64,000 nt of DNA from Pseudarthrobacter sp. Fe7 (GCA_024372495.1 CP099977.1:3286001-3350000); one strand, 5' to 3'; positions 1 to 9,626 are shown, counted from the first letter of the stretch. The notes: generated by a model from the sequence alone, not told the origin. Numbers and translations: made by a program.

Positions 1-412
1 CCGCGAGCGGGTCAGCGATGACGGTTGCCGCGGCGGTGGCCACGCCGGCTGAAGCGAGGACGATGATGGCAGTGATGACCCACCGCGCGATCCTGCCCGC
101 GATGGCCGCTGCGAGGCCACCGGCGAGGGCCACCAGGGCCAGTGCGGTCACGGTGGTGGCGGCCTTGCTGCCCTGCACCTGGATGGCACCCTGGGTGGCC
201 GCGGCCTGGCCCACCTGGTTGGGGTCCACGGTGGCAGTGATCCACGTCTGGGTGGTGGTGCCGAAAGCGGCCAGCGCCAGGAGCGTAATGAGCAGCACCA
301 GCGTTGACTTGCGTGCCCAGACGGGCGTGGCGCGGCGTGTTTTCGACTTGCCCGCGTTGCCTGTTGTTCCTGCCGTGCCTGCCGGGTCCACCGTTGCTCC
401 GGAATCCGGCAT
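1..412 (-). CDS. Trp biosynthesis-associated membrane protein (partial, runs off the left edge)
   Basis: Small integral membrane protein of the family encoded next to trpE in actinobacteria; its biochemical role is unknown. About 137 residues are visible, from MPDSGATVDP onward. A basic N-terminal segment (KSKTRRATPVWARK) precedes a first membrane helix (STLVLLITLLALAAFG), an extracytoplasmic loop, and two further hydrophobic stretches (ATTVTALALVALAGG and WVITAIIVLASAGV). The C-terminus lies outside the window. The ATG at 412-410 overlaps the trpE stop in an ATGA arrangement, so the two are probably translationally coupled in one trp operon. Confidence 0.85.
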   Translation of the reverse strand, partial: MPDSGATVDPAGTAGTTGNAGKSKTRRATPVWARKSTLVLLITLLALAAFGTTTQTWITATVDPNQVGQAAATQGAIQVQGSKAATTVTALALVALAGGLAAAIAGRIARWVITAIIVLASAGVATAAATVIADPLA

Positions 413-1974
413 CAGGAATCCGTCCCGCCGGGGAGGGACTCCGCCGAAATGTTGTGCAGGGATCCGGCGGTGTGGACGGCGCGCAGCGGGGCGGCGGCCT
501 TGTTGACGGTTTCCATGGCTTCGGTGGGGTTCACCGAGTCCGCCACGATGCCGCCGCCGGCCTGGACGTAGGCCCGCCCGTCACGGATCAGCGCGGACCT
601 GATGGCGATGGCCATGTCCATGTCCCCGGCGAAGTCGAGGTAGCCCACCACGCCGCCGTAGATGCCGCGGCGGTGCGGTTCCAGCTCATCGAGGAGGCGC
701 AGCGCCCTGGGCTTGGGCGCACCGGAAAGCGTGCCGGCCGGGAATGTGGCCTTCAGGACGTCGTAGGCCTTGGCCTGCGTGGCCAGCTTGCCTACCACGG
801 TGGACACAAGGTGCATGATGTGGCTGAACCGCTCCACCTCCATGAACTGGGTGACGTCAACGGTGCCGGCCACGCACACCTTGGAGAGGTCGTTGCGGGA
901 CAGGTCCACCAGCATCAGGTGCTCGGCGCGTTCCTTCTGGTCCGCCAGGAGCTCTTCGGCGAGGGCTTTGTCCGCCTCGACCGTCTTGCCGCGGGGACGG
1001 GATCCGGCGATGGGGTGGGTGATGACTTCCTCGCCCGTAACCGTCACCAGGGCTTCCGGCGAGGACCCGACGATGGAGTACTCCCGGCCTTCGGCGTCGG
1101 CCAGGCTGAAGATGTACATGTAGGGGCTGGGGTTGGTGTTGCGCAGGACACGGTACACGTCCAGGGCGGACGCCTTGCACTCCATCTCGAAGCGGCGCGA
1201 GATCACCACCTGGAAGACCTCGCCATCAACGATGGCTTCCTTGCCGCGGTCCAGGGCGGCCAGGTACTCGGCTTCGTCCCAGCGTTCCTGGACGCTTGAG
1301 GCGAAGTCCAGGGCTGCCGGCGCCAGCACCGACACGGGCTGCGGGACGGGGGCGCTGATCTTTGCAAGGAGTTCCTTGACCCGGGCCACGGCGTCGTGCC
1401 AGGCCTCGTCCACGCGCTCGGAGCTGTTGTCGAAATTGATGGCGTTGGCGATGAGCAGGACGGTGCCGTCCACGTTGTCATGCACAGCCATGTCCGTGAC
1501 CAGGTTCAACGCCATTTCCGGCAGTTGGAGATCGTCCTCCGGCGGGCTGACCAGCCGTTCCCAGTGCCGGACGGTTTCCCAGCCGAGGAAACCCACCAGG
1601 CCGGAGGTGAAGGGCGGCAGTCCGTCGAACCGGTCGGTGCGCAGCGCGTCGATGGTGTCCCGGATGGCGTCCACGGGACTGCCGCTGACCGGCACGCCCG
1701 CGGGCGGTTCGCCCAGCCAGTGCGCCTGGCCGTCCTTGGTGGTCAGGGTGGCGCGGGACCTGGCGCCGATGAACGAGTAGCGGGACCAGGCGCCGCCCAC
1801 CGCGGCCGATTCCATGAGGAAGGTGCCGGGCTGCCCCTGGGCCAGCTTCCGGTACAGGCCGATGGGGGTTTCGGCGTCGGCGAGGACCTTGAGCCTGACG
1901 GGAATGACGCGGCTGTGGCCGGCGAGTTCCCGGAATTCCTCAAGGCTTGGACTGATGGTTCCGAGGTCCTGCAT
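412..1974 (-). CDS. trpE: Anthranilate synthase component I
   Basis: Converts chorismate and ammonia (from the TrpG glutaminase subunit) to anthranilate, the first committed step of tryptophan synthesis. The 520 residues match the family length. The N-terminal half carries the regulatory region (LMESAAVGGAWSRYSFIGA near residue 53). The C-terminal chorismate-binding domain has the expected blocks: HPIAGSRPRGKT, LVDLSRNDLSKV, TFPAGTLSGAPK, GIYGGVVGYLDF and AYVQAGGGIVADS. No frameshift is present. It lies 113 bases downstream of hisI, with no obvious leader peptide or attenuator between them, and overlaps the following membrane protein gene by four bases. Confidence 0.97.
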   Translation of the reverse strand: MQDLGTISPSLEEFRELAGHSRVIPVRLKVLADAETPIGLYRKLAQGQPGTFLMESAAVGGAWSRYSFIGARSRATLTTKDGQAHWLGEPPAGVPVSGSPVDAIRDTIDALRTDRFDGLPPFTSGLVGFLGWETVRHWERLVSPPEDDLQLPEMALNLVTDMAVHDNVDGTVLLIANAINFDNSSERVDEAWHDAVARVKELLAKISAPVPQPVSVLAPAALDFASSVQERWDEAEYLAALDRGKEAIVDGEVFQVVISRRFEMECKASALDVYRVLRNTNPSPYMYIFSLADAEGREYSIVGSSPEALVTVTGEEVITHPIAGSRPRGKTVEADKALAEELLADQKERAEHLMLVDLSRNDLSKVCVAGTVDVTQFMEVERFSHIMHLVSTVVGKLATQAKAYDVLKATFPAGTLSGAPKPRALRLLDELEPHRRGIYGGVVGYLDFAGDMDMAIAIRSALIRDGRAYVQAGGGIVADSVNPTEAMETVNKAAAPLRAVHTAGSLHNISAESLPGGTDS

Positions 1975-2087
1975 GGCTGTGCTTGTCCGCCTGTTCTTCG
2001 AAAGGGCCGGCGTTGCCGGATACCTTGGGTGTGCTGTGCTGGGGTGGCCGCTGCCGTGTGGAGGCGCCGGCCGGCCGCGTGTGCCGC

Positions 2088-2543
2088 TTAGCTTGCCTGG
2101 CCTGCCACCACGTCGAGTGCCCTGCCGTCAAAGCAGGTGCGGGTGCCCGTGTGGCAGGCGGCACCCACCTGGTCGACGCGGACCAGCAGGGCGTCGCCGT
2201 CGCAGTCCATGGCCACGGACTTGACCCACTGGACGTGGCCGGACGTGTCGCCCTTGCGCCAGTATTCCTGGCGGGACCGGGAGTAGAACGTCACGCGGCC
2301 TGTCGTCATGGTGCGGTGCAGGGCCTCGTCATCCATCCAGCCAAGCATCAGGACTTCGTTCGTGTCGTACTGCTGCACCACAGCAGCCACCAGGCCGGCG
2401 CCGTCGCGCTTGAGCGCAGCAGCCACCTCCCTGGGAAGCAGGCTTGCCGGCGGGGCGGTTTCCACCGACGACGACGGCACTGCTTCCACAGACTGCGACA
2501 CGGCGGATCCTGCGGTTTGGACGGGGGTTGGCTGCTCAGACAT
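2088..2543 (-). CDS. hisI: Phosphoribosyl-AMP cyclohydrolase
   Basis: Opens the adenine ring of phosphoribosyl-AMP in the third step of histidine synthesis; cytoplasmic. The protein is 151 residues. An N-terminal extension of about 30 residues rich in Ser, Val and Thr precedes the catalytic domain. The zinc/magnesium motifs are visible: [14 protein letters not shown], then [14 protein letters not shown] and a C-terminal [11 protein letters not shown]. This is the monofunctional form; hisE is separate at 5119-5382. The ATG at 2543 was chosen because a TAGACT hexamer lies seven bases upstream, which suggests a leaderless mRNA. It faces the TIGR03085 gene divergently across 112 bases. Confidence 0.95.
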   Translation of the reverse strand: MSEQPTPVQTAGSAVSQSVEAVPSSSVETAPPASLLPREVAAALKRDGAGLVAAVVQQYDTNEVLMLGWMDDEALHRTMTTGRVTFYSRSRQEYWRKGDTSGHVQWVKSVAMDCDGDALLVRVDQVGAACHTGTRTCFDGRALDVVAGQAS

Positions 2544-2550
2544 CGGCTCA

Positions 2551-2556
2551 AGTCTA
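2551..2556 (-). promoter_or_regulatory. Leaderless -10 element of hisI
   Basis: TAGACT on the minus strand fits the actinobacterial TANNNT -10 consensus and ends seven bases before the hisI ATG, so transcription should start at or next to the start codon. No Shine-Dalgarno sequence is seen. The call rests on spacing and consensus alone. Confidence 0.6.
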
Positions 2557-2641
2557 GTGCCTCCGGAGGCCCGCCCTCCTGTTGTGAACAACGGCACGCC
2601 ACCACCCGCTGCAGTGCTGCCCATCTCCACACCACTCGTGC

Positions 2642-2647
2642 TAGTTT
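2642..2647 (+). promoter_or_regulatory. Leaderless -10 element of the TIGR03085 gene
   Basis: TAGTTT fits TANNNT and ends eight bases before the ATG at 2656. There is no Shine-Dalgarno sequence, which fits a leaderless transcript. It lies about 90 bases from the divergent hisI -10 element. Confidence 0.55.
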
Positions 2648-2655
2648 CACAAGTG

Positions 2656-3300
2656 ATGCATTTCGTCGAACCGTCCCGAGAAGTCCTGGCCGAAACCCTG
2701 CTTGCGGCCGGCCCTGATGCGCCCACGCTGTGCAAGGGCTGGCGTACCAGGGACCTTGCCGCGCACCTTTACCTGCGCGAGCGGAAGGCCGCCGTCGGGC
2801 TTGGTTTGATCATCAAGCGCCTGGCCAAGGCGTCGGACCAGGCCACCGCCAAGCTGGCGGCCAAGCTCACCCGTAACGAGGATTACGCCCGGCTGGTGAA
2901 CACCTTCCGCGCCGGGCCGCCGGCCCTCTCCCCGATGAGCATCCGGGCGCTGGATGAGAGCGCCAACCTGATCGAGTACTTTGTGCACACGGAGGACGTC
3001 CGGCGCGCCGTGGACCGCTGGGCACCCCGCGCCCTCGACGAGGCCTACTCGGACGCTTTGTGGGATGAACTCGTGAAGCGTGCCGCCATCCTTTATCGGG
3101 GCGTTGACCTGGGCATTGTCCTGGTCCGCCCGTCCGGTCCCCGCCACGTCGCCAAGCGCGCGCCTGTTTCGGTGGCAATCGTCGGCGAGCCGGGTGAACT
3201 GCTGATGCACGCCCATGGCCGCACGCGCCACGCCCTGGTCACCTTCGAGGGCCAGCCCGACGCCGTCGCCCTCCTCCAGTCAGCCGAAGTAGGGCTCTAA
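2656..3300 (+). CDS. TIGR03085 family metal-binding protein (DinB/maleylpyruvate isomerase-like)
   Basis: A 214-residue cytoplasmic protein of the TIGR03085 group, related to the mycothiol-dependent maleylpyruvate isomerase/DinB four-helix superfamily; its substrate is unknown. The N-terminus has the typical [19 protein letters not shown] segment followed by [14 protein letters not shown], whose histidine is a likely metal ligand. [12 protein letters not shown] (about residue 98) supplies another conserved histidine. The ATG at 2656 was preferred over the GTG at 2653 because the TAGTTT hexamer is better spaced for it. It is transcribed against the surrounding his genes and converges on hisF across a strong bidirectional terminator. 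Confidence 0.85.
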   Translation: MHFVEPSREVLAETLLAAGPDAPTLCKGWRTRDLAAHLYLRERKAAVGLGLIIKRLAKASDQATAKLAAKLTRNEDYARLVNTFRAGPPALSPMSIRALDESANLIEYFVHTEDVRRAVDRWAPRALDEAYSDALWDELVKRAAILYRGVDLGIVLVRPSGPRHVAKRAPVSVAIVGEPGELLMHAHGRTRHALVTFEGQPDAVALLQSAEVGL

Positions 3301-3343
3301 AAAGCGACGCCAGGTCACACTCAGTGACCTGGCGTCGTGCTTT
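3299..3343. terminator. Bidirectional rho-independent terminator between the TIGR03085 gene and hisF
   Basis: A perfect 14-bp stem (3305-3318 with 3324-3337) encloses the loop ACTCA. An A-run precedes it and TGCTTT follows it, so it can end both converging transcripts. Confidence 0.9.
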
Positions 3344-3353
3344 CCGGGAACTG

Positions 3354-4130
3354 TCAGCGTACTTCGAAGCCTGCCGCTCGGATGGCGTCCTTGACCTGGG
3401 ACATCATGTTGTCCGGTCCCCAGTGGAAGATCGAGGCGGCCAGGACGGCGTCCGCTCCCGCTGCGACGGCGGGCGGGAAGTGGGCCGGCTCCCCCGCGCC
3501 GCCGGAGGCGATGATGGGGACCCTGACCGCGGCCCGGACCAGCTTGATGAGCTCGAGGTCGAAGCCGTCCTTGGTGCCGTCGGCGTCGATGGAGTTCAGC
3601 AGGATCTCGCCCACCCCACGGTCCGCTGCTTCCCTGGCCCACTCGATCGCATCGATGCCGGTCCCGGTGCGGCCGCCGTGGGTGGTCACTTCGAATCCCG
3701 ACGGCGTGGGCTCGGATCCCGGCCGGGTGCGGCGCGCGTCAACGGACAGGACCAGCACCTGGGAACCGAAGTGCCGGGTGATCTCGTCGATGACGTCGGG
3801 CCGGGCCACCGCCGCGGTGTTGATGGAGGCCTTGTCGGCGCCGTAGCGCAGGAGCTTGTCCACCTCGGCCACGCCGCGGACGCCGCCGCCGACAGTGAGC
3901 GGGATGAACACTTCCTCCGCCGTGCGGCGGACGACGTCGAACGTGGTCTCCCGGTTGCCGGACGACGCGGTGACGTCAAGGAACGTCAGTTCGTCGGCGC
4001 CGGCGTTGTCATAGCGGTGGGCGAGTTCCACGGGGTCCCCGGCATCGCGGAGGCCCTCGAAATTGACGCCTTTGACGACCCGTCCGGCATCGACGTCAAG
4101 GCAGGGAATGACCCGTACTGCTACTGCCAT
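3354..4130 (-). CDS. hisF: Imidazole glycerol phosphate synthase cyclase subunit
   Basis: Cyclase half of the HisHF complex: uses ammonia delivered by HisH to turn PRFAR into imidazole glycerol phosphate and AICAR. The 258 residues form a TIM barrel. Visible blocks are [16 protein letters not shown] with the first catalytic aspartate, [23 protein letters not shown], and [12 protein letters not shown] with the second catalytic aspartate, then [13 protein letters not shown] in the phosphate-binding region. It starts 41 bases after hisG and ends at the bidirectional terminator, so it is probably the last gene of a hisE-hisG-hisF unit. HisH is not in the window. Confidence 0.97.
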   Translation of the reverse strand: MAVAVRVIPCLDVDAGRVVKGVNFEGLRDAGDPVELAHRYDNAGADELTFLDVTASSGNRETTFDVVRRTAEEVFIPLTVGGGVRGVAEVDKLLRYGADKASINTAAVARPDVIDEITRHFGSQVLVLSVDARRTRPGSEPTPSGFEVTTHGGRTGTGIDAIEWAREAADRGVGEILLNSIDADGTKDGFDLELIKLVRAAVRVPIIASGGAGEPAHFPPAVAAGADAVLAASIFHWGPDNMMSQVKDAIRAAGFEVR

Positions 4131-4171
4131 GGGAACTCCTGGATACTCGATGGTGCTGGAGGTGCCGGTTG

Positions 4172-5033
4172 TCAGATGCGGCAGGCGTGGATGCTGCTGA
4201 CCAGGATGGCGCGGGCGCCAAGGTCGTACAGTTCATCCATGATCCGGTTGGTTTCCTTCTTGGGCACCATGGACCGGACGGCCACCCAGTCGGAATCGCG
4301 CAGCGGGGATACGGTGGGCGATTCGAGGCCGGGGGTCAGGCTGGCGGCCTTTTCCACGAGCTCTTTGCGGATGTCGTAATCCATCAGCACGTACTGGCGC
4401 GCCACCAGGACGCCCTGAAGGCGGCGGATGAGGACCTCGATCTCCTTGGCGGTGCCGTTGGCAGCGCCATCGGCACCGGTGCGCCGGATCAGGACGGCTT
4501 CGGATTTGAGGATGGGATCGCCGAAGATTTCCATGCCGGCGGCCTTGAGGGTGTTGCCGGTTTCCACGACGTCGGCGATGGCGTCCGCGACGCCGAGGCG
4601 GACTGAGGATTCGACGGCGCCGTCCAGGCGAACCACCTTCGCGTTGATGCCGCGTTCGGCCAGGTAGTTGCGCAGCAGGCCGTCATAACTGGTCGCCAGG
4701 CGCTTCCCCTCGAGTTCGGCGGCGGAGCTGAAATCGCCCACCGGCCCGGCGAAACGGAAGGTGGAGGCGGCGAATCCCAGCGGCAGGAGCTCTTCGGCTT
4801 CCACCTCGGCGTCCAGCAGCAGGTCGCGGCCGGTGATGCCGACGTCGAGCGTTCCCCGGCCGACGTAGACCGCAATGTCGCGGGGGCGGAGGAAGAAGAA
4901 CTCAATGTCGTTGTCGGGGTCCACCATGACCAGGCTCGCGGCTGTCACGCCGCTGGCGGTATCCGGCTTCGGAGAGCATGGCGGACGCGGCTTCGGACAG
5001 GGAGCCCTTGTTGGGGACGGCTACTCGCAGCAT
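4172..5033 (-). CDS. hisG: ATP phosphoribosyltransferase (apparent one-base frameshift)
   Basis: Catalyses the first, feedback-regulated step of histidine synthesis, joining ATP and PRPP. The N-terminus ([19 protein letters not shown]) and the rest of the protein ([20 protein letters not shown] onward, including [10 protein letters not shown] and the C-terminal regulatory ACT-like region) lie in different frames. At about 4933 the minus strand reads GAGCCTGGTC where GAGCTGGTC would give the expected [11 protein letters not shown]. Removing that C gives 286 residues, typical for the long form of HisG. The gene is probably intact, with a consensus error. It sits between hisE and hisF. Confidence 0.9.
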
Positions 5034-5118
5034 AGGGATTTCTTTCTGGGGTGGAAGGTCTTGGTTATCAGGCAATGCAGGCCACAGCGGGCCCGGCGGC
5101 AACGCGCCGGACCGGTGG

Positions 5119-5382
5119 CTACAGATGCTTGTAAACGTCTTCCAGGGTCAGGCCTTTGGCGAGCATCAGGACCTGCAGGTGGTACAACAGCTGGGAGATT
5201 TCCTCGGCCGCAGCTTCATCGGATTCATATTCGGCAGCCATCCATACTTCGGCTGCTTCCTCAACGACTTTCTTGCCGATGCCGTGAACACCGGAGTCCA
5301 ACTCAGCGACGGTGCGGGAGCCTTCCGGGCGGGTGGCTGCCTTCTCGCTGAGCTCAGCGAACAGCGTCTCGAAATTCTTCAC
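5119..5382 (-). CDS. hisE: Phosphoribosyl-ATP diphosphatase
   Basis: Hydrolyses phosphoribosyl-ATP to phosphoribosyl-AMP and pyrophosphate in the second step of histidine synthesis. The 87-residue all-helical MazG-like protein begins [15 protein letters not shown] and contains [17 protein letters not shown] and [12 protein letters not shown], the usual metal-binding EExxE-type helices. The GTG at 5382 was chosen because TAGGCT lies seven bases upstream, giving a leaderless start; the GGAGGG in between is too close to the GTG to serve as a ribosome binding site. It is probably the first gene of hisE-hisG-hisF. Confidence 0.93.
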   Translation of the reverse strand: MKNFETLFAELSEKAATRPEGSRTVAELDSGVHGIGKKVVEEAAEVWMAAEYESDEAAAEEISQLLYHLQVLMLAKGLTLEDVYKHL

Positions 5383-5389
5383 GCCCTCC

Positions 5390-5395
5390 AGCCTA
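5390..5395 (-). promoter_or_regulatory. Leaderless -10 element of hisE
   Basis: TAGGCT on the minus strand fits TANNNT and ends seven bases before the hisE GTG. This suggests that hisEGF is transcribed separately from the rib operon upstream. Confidence 0.5.
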
Positions 5396-5435
5396 CTTGG
5401 TGCGGCCGCGCCGGCGCTTCCCGGGCCGTTGCATG

Positions 5436-5471
5436 ACGGGCGCGATGTGAGGGAATACACACCGCGCCCGT
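5436..5471. terminator. 36-bp imperfect palindrome between ribH and hisE
   Basis: Nine-bp GC-rich arms (ACGGGCGCG at 5436-5444 and CGCGCCCGT at 5463-5471) continue inward, after one mismatch, as TGTG/CACA around an eight-base loop. It lies just after the ribH stop, where a terminator of the rib operon would be expected. No T-run follows, so it may be rho-assisted or an RNA-stabilising stem. Confidence 0.45.
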
Positions 5472-5486
5472 GCAGGTGGCTCCCGG

Positions 5487-5975
5487 TTAGCGCCGGTACT
5501 GCTTGAGGACGACGGCGGTGGCCAGCGCCGCGGTCACTGCCTCGTGGCCCTTGTCTTCCTTGGAGCCGGGCAGGCCGGCGCGGTCCAGGCCCTGCTGTTC
5601 GTTGTCGCAGGTGAGCACGCCGAAGCCCACCGGCACGCCCGTGGAGACGCTGACGTCCGTGAGGCCCGACGTCGCGGCCTGGCAGACGTAGTCAAAGTGC
5701 GGGGTTCCGCCGCGGATCACAACGCCGAGGGCCACCACGGCGTCAAAGTGCGGTGCCAGCCGTGCGGCAGCCACCGGGAGTTCGAAGCTGCCGGGAACCC
5801 GAAGCACGGTGGGCTCGGCGATCCCAGCGTCCTTGGCAGCGCGGAGGGCGCCGTCCAGGAGGCCGTCCATAATCTGGGTGTGCCAGGCGGCTGCGACGAT
5901 CGCCAGCTTCAGCTGCGACGTCTCGGCGGGGTTGAGGGTGCTGAGGTCAATGTCGGGGGCGCCGTGTCCGCTCAT
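5487..5975 (-). CDS. ribH: 6,7-dimethyl-8-ribityllumazine synthase
   Basis: Condenses 5-amino-6-ribitylaminouracil with dihydroxybutanone phosphate to lumazine, the penultimate riboflavin step; the enzyme usually forms icosahedral capsids or pentamers. The 162 residues include [20 protein letters not shown] at the N-terminus, [28 protein letters not shown], and [21 protein letters not shown]. All are family signatures. It is the last gene of the FMN-riboswitch operon, 33 bases after ribA, and is followed by a GC-rich palindrome. Confidence 0.97.
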   Translation of the reverse strand: MSGHGAPDIDLSTLNPAETSQLKLAIVAAAWHTQIMDGLLDGALRAAKDAGIAEPTVLRVPGSFELPVAAARLAPHFDAVVALGVVIRGGTPHFDYVCQAATSGLTDVSVSTGVPVGFGVLTCDNEQQGLDRAGLPGSKEDKGHEAVTAALATAVVLKQYRR

Positions 5976-6008
5976 GGATTTTTTGTGTTCCGTTCGTTCT
6001 GGAAGACG

Positions 6009-6744
6009 TCAGTCTTGTTCGTGGTCGTAAGGGGTTTCGGGGGCGGTCACGGGAACGGGAGCCTCCTGCGTGTCCAGCAGGAGCCTGTGTTCCATGCGGT
6101 CCTTCTTGGTTCGCAGGTAGCGGATGTTCTGTTCGCGGGACGGCACCTCGGTGGGAACCATTTCCACCACCCGCACCCCGGCCTTGGCCAGCCTGTTCTG
6201 CTTGTCCGGGTTGTTGCTCAGGAGCCGTACCTCGTGCAGGCCCATCTCTGCGAGGATCTGGGCCGCAGCCTTGTAGCAGCGCGCATCAACGGGCAGGCCC
6301 AGCTGCTCGTTTGCCTCAACGGTGTCGAAGCCCGCTTCCTGGAGCGCGTAGGCCTTGATCTTGTTGGCCAGGCCGATGCCGCGGCCTTCCTGCCCACGAA
6401 GGTAGAGCAGGGTTCCGCCGTTGTCCCGGATGAGCTCCAGTGCGAAAGCGAGCCTGCTCGCCGCAGTCGCACCGGTAGGAACCAAAGACGTCTCCGGTGA
6501 GGCACTCGGAGTGCAGCCGGACCAAAGGAGCTTTTCCGTCGGTCGGGGCATTGGGGGAACTGACTGCCAGGTGTTCCACACCGGTCACCAGGTCCGTCCA
6601 GGCCTGCGCCACAAAGTCGCCGAACGCGGTGGGAAGCTGCACCACGGGCCCTCCGCTGACGGGATGGGGCGCCCCGCCGGGCACCGTGTGGGACTTCCGG
6701 TGACCGTTGTGCTGGCCGTCGTCGCTGGCTGCCGCTGCCGTCAT
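6009..6744 (-). CDS. ribA: GTP cyclohydrolase II (apparent one-base frameshift)
   Basis: Opens GTP to 2,5-diamino-6-ribosylaminopyrimidinone phosphate, formate and pyrophosphate, the entry step of riboflavin synthesis. The zinc-site block [20 protein letters not shown] is followed, in another frame, by [29 protein letters not shown] and the C-terminal domain ending TPYDHEQD. The minus strand reads CAGGCTCGC at about 6453 where CAGCTCGC restores the frame; on the plus strand this is GAGCCTG for GAGCTG. Corrected length is 244 residues. The ATG at 6744 has an AAGGAG ribosome binding site and overlaps the corrected ribB stop (ATGA), so ribA is a separate gene and not a fused RibBA. Confidence 0.88.
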
Positions 6745-7494
6745 CGTTTCTCCTTCTCTTCACCCGGTATTGCCCGGGCATCTTCATCGGGGCCTCCCCG
6801 GCCCCGGCTTCAAGATACGCCACCAGGTCCTCGATGGAGATGAGGGGGCACCCATGTTCTGCTGCGAACGAACGAAGTCCGTCCAGGCGCATCATTTCGC
6901 CGTCGTCATACACCACTTCCGCGATCACCCCGACGGGCTCAAGGCCCGCCAGGCGGCACAGGTCCACCGCGGCCTCGGTGTGGCCCTGGCGTTCCCGCAC
7001 ACCTCCGTCAACTGCACGGAGCGGGAAAATATGCCCCGGCCTGGTCACAGAAGCCGGTCCTGCCTGCGGGTCCGCCAGGATCCGGGCCGTGAGGGCCCGG
7101 TCCGAGGCGGAGATTCCAGTGCTGACACCGACGGCGGCGTCGCAGGAGACGGTGTAGGCGGTGCCCTTCGCGTCCTCGTTGACGGCAGTCATGGGAGGCA
7201 GGGCCAGGGCGTCGGCGCGGTCCCCGGTCAGCGGCACGCAGATCACGCCGGAGCTGTACCGGATGGTCCAGCCCATGAGGGCGGGGGTGGCGTGCTGGGC
7301 GGCGAAGATGATGTCGCCTTCGTTTTCGCGGTCTTCGTTGTCCACCACCAGCACCGGGCGGCCGGCCGCCATGGCGCGCACTGCGTCCCGGATGGAGTCC
7401 AGTCCCCTGGGGGTGCGGAAGACGTTCCGCCGGTCACCGGGCGGCTGGCCCCGGGACCATTTGCGACGGCGGGTTCCAGGCGTACGGCGTTCAC
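6741..7494 (-). CDS. ribB: 3,4-dihydroxy-2-butanone 4-phosphate synthase (two apparent frameshifts)
   Basis: Converts ribulose 5-phosphate to dihydroxybutanone phosphate and formate, the four-carbon donor for lumazine. Catalytic blocks are [26 protein letters not shown] and [16 protein letters not shown]. The GTG at 7494 overlaps the ribE stop (GTGA) and starts [15 protein letters not shown]; one base appears lost near 7424 before [15 protein letters not shown] second base is lost from a G-run near 6797. Restoring it gives the C-terminus [16 protein letters not shown] and a stop overlapping the ribA ATG. Corrected length is 251 residues. Without correction the frame would run on past the ribA start. 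Confidence 0.83.
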
Positions 7495-8153
7495 CGCGCA
7501 CCTCCTGCACGGGACGCTTCGCCACTGCCTGCCGGTGCCGCGGCGTCGCGGAACGCAAGCAGCCGTTCCGTGTACTTGGCCAGGACGTCGACCTCCAAGT
7601 TCACCCGGCTGCCGGCAATCCTGGTGCCCAGGCCGGTTTCGGCGAGAGTGGTGGGGATCAGGCCTACTTCGAACCAGGGTTCCTGCTCGGCGGCCGGGCT
7701 CACCGCCGTCACCGTGAGGGAGACGCCGTCGATGGCGATGGAGCCTTTCTCGGCAATGTAGCGGGCCAGGTTGGCCGGGACGCCGAAGCGCAGCCGCTCC
7801 CAATTGCCCTGGGGTTCGCGTTCCAGCAGGACGCCCACACCGTCCACATGGCCCTGGACAACGTGGCCGTCCAGGCGGCCGCCCACTGGAACGCAGCGTT
7901 CCAGGTTGACGGAGTCGCCTGCACGGAGCTCGCCGATGGTGCTCCGCACCAAGGTCTCCCCCATGACGTCCACGCTGAAGTCTTTGCCGTCAAATGCCGT
8001 TGCCGTCAAGCACACCCCGTTAACGGCGATGGAGCCGCCAAGTGCCAGGCCTTCGGTGGAGGACGGTGCGTGCAGCCGTACGGTGGCGCTGGTGTTGCCG
8101 TGACGCTCCACAGACAGCACCCGCCCCTGCTCGGCAATAATTCCGGTGAACAT
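7491..8153 (-). CDS. ribE: Riboflavin synthase, alpha subunit
   Basis: Dismutates two lumazine molecules to riboflavin and the ribitylaminouracil precursor; active as a trimer. The 220 residues show the family's internal duplication. The first barrel starts [16 protein letters not shown] and has [14 protein letters not shown]; the second has [28 protein letters not shown] and [16 protein letters not shown]. Its ATG overlaps the ribD stop by one base (TGATG) and its stop overlaps the ribB GTG, so it is tightly coupled inside the rib operon. The frame is intact. Confidence 0.97.
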   Translation of the reverse strand: MFTGIIAEQGRVLSVERHGNTSATVRLHAPSSTEGLALGGSIAVNGVCLTATAFDGKDFSVDVMGETLVRSTIGELRAGDSVNLERCVPVGGRLDGHVVQGHVDGVGVLLEREPQGNWERLRFGVPANLARYIAEKGSIAIDGVSLTVTAVSPAAEQEPWFEVGLIPTTLAETGLGTRIAGSRVNLEVDVLAKYTERLLAFRDAAAPAGSGEASRAGGAR

Positions 8154-9291
8154 CAGTAGCCTCCCTGGGCCTGGTCCGCGCTGCCGCGGGATGGTGGGTA
8201 ATCGAGTGCAACTTTGCGTTGCGGTCTAAGGTGGAGCCGAAGGTCCCGGCCCAGCGTCCGCACCGCGCCGCCGTCGGACGCGTCCCACTCCCATTGCTGG
8301 GCGTCGGGAAGGCTGGTGATGCCCAGCCCGTTCAATGCGGCGGTGCCGGATCCCAGCAGGGTGGGCGCCAGGTACACGATCAGCTCGTCAACCAGGCCGG
8401 CCGCCAGGAAGGAGCTCAGGATGCTGGATCCGCCCTCCACCATGACGTGCCGGATGCCTGACGTGTACAGCTTGGACAGCGCTTCATGGGGATCGCGGGT
8501 GGGAAGGTGGACAGCCAACCCGTCGTCGCCGTGGATTGCAGCGTCCTTTGGAATGTCGCGCAGCCCCATGACGGCACGAACAGGCTGCTTGGGCGCCCGG
8601 TTGCCGGCAGGGTCCCGGGCGGTCAGCCGGGGGTTGTCCACCATCACGGTCTGGGTGCCCACCAGGATGGCGTCGATGCGGCTGCGGATTCCGTGGTTGT
8701 CCGCCAGGGACTCCGGGCTGGAAATCCACTGGCTCGTGCCGTCTTCGGCGGCGATCCGGGCGTCAAGGGTCTGCGCGATGTGGAGGGTGACGAAGGGCCG
8801 CTTCGCAGCCACTGCCTCGAACCACTGGCGGTTCAGGTCCAGCGCTTCGTCGGCGCCCAGTCCGCTGCGGACCCTGACGCCTGCTGCGCGCAGTGTTGCC
8901 GCGCCCCCGGCAGCGGGATCGTGGGGATCGTCAACGGCGTAGACCACGTCCGTGATCCCGGCGGCGATGATTGCCTCCGTGCATGGCCCCGTGCGGCCGA
9001 CGTGGTTGCAGGGTTCCAGCGTAACCACCATGGTGCAGCCGGACAGGTCCAGTCCGACGGCGGCGGCCTGGGCAATGGCGTCAGCTTCGGCGTGTGCGGT
9101 GCCGGCACCGCGGTGGTGACCGGAAACCAGCTGCCGGCCGTCAGGCCCAACGACGACGGCGCCCACCAGGGGATTCGCGCCGCGGGGCCTTCCAGCGCTG
9201 CCTTGAGGGCATCCTCCATGGCGCTTATTTCGGCGGAGCTGAAGGCTGTGACCACGCCGGCGTCCGGCTGCAGCTTCGCGGCGCCCGTCAT
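8153..9291 (-). CDS. ribD: Bifunctional pyrimidine deaminase/reductase (apparent one-base frameshift)
   Basis: Deaminates and then reduces the GTP cyclohydrolase II product in riboflavin synthesis. The deaminase domain has the zinc motifs HAEADAIAQAA and LEPCNHVGRTGPCTEAI; the reductase domain follows with TLDARIAAEDGTSQWIS, VEGGSSILSSFLAAGLVDEL and LLGSGTAALNG. The N-terminus MTGAAKLQPDAGVVTAFSS lies in another frame from NPLVGAVVVGPDG onward. The minus strand has GGCCCCGCGG near 9185 where one more C restores EGPRGANPLVG. Corrected length is 379 residues. It is the first gene after the FMN riboswitch. Confidence 0.92.
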
Positions 9292-9465
9292 GCGGCTGCC
9301 ATTGCGGAGTGGTTGCCTGCTTTGGAAGCAGGACTTGCGGCATCAAAGAGCCATCGCTGGTGGTTCATTCTGCGTCGTTCCTTCCCTGTCGAACCGCGAT
9401 GGCTCCGGGGATACGACAGCAGAACGCTGCGAAGCCCAAAGGCTGCACAGATACAGCTGTACGTG

Positions 9466-9604
9466 CTTCTCTCATCCAGACTTTAACTGTCGGTACCGGA
9501 ATTCCACCGGTTCAACCGTCCGCCGGAGTCCTCCTGGGAGAACACCGGCTCGCGGGTCGCGGACTGTCACCGCCGGTTCGGACTTACACCGACCCCGGAG
9601 CACG
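9466..9604 (-). ncRNA. FMN riboswitch (RFN element) upstream of ribD
   Basis: Read on the minus strand, the region contains the conserved RFN pieces in order: CTCCGGGGTCGGTGTAAGTC, CCGAACCGGCGGTGACAGTC, CGACCCG, then CCGGTTGAATTCCGGT-like paired segments and the closing CCGACAGTTAAAGTCTGGAT-type strand near 9470-9490. Its place about 175 bases before ribD, first gene of ribD-E-B-A-H, fits FMN-controlled expression of the operon. No clear terminator was found between aptamer and ribD, so control could act on translation or on a weaker terminator. Confidence 0.93.
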
Positions 9605-9626
9605 TATGTGTGTTTGTTATTGTGCC

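Noticed and set aside
304..1299. 331-codon plus-strand frame opposite trpE
   Set aside because: It is the antisense shadow of a well-supported trpE and carries no motif.
6741..7494. Fused bifunctional RibBA
   Set aside because: The ribA ATG has its own AAGGAG site, and after a one-base correction ribB ends in a stop overlapping that ATG. Two separate coupled genes explain this better.
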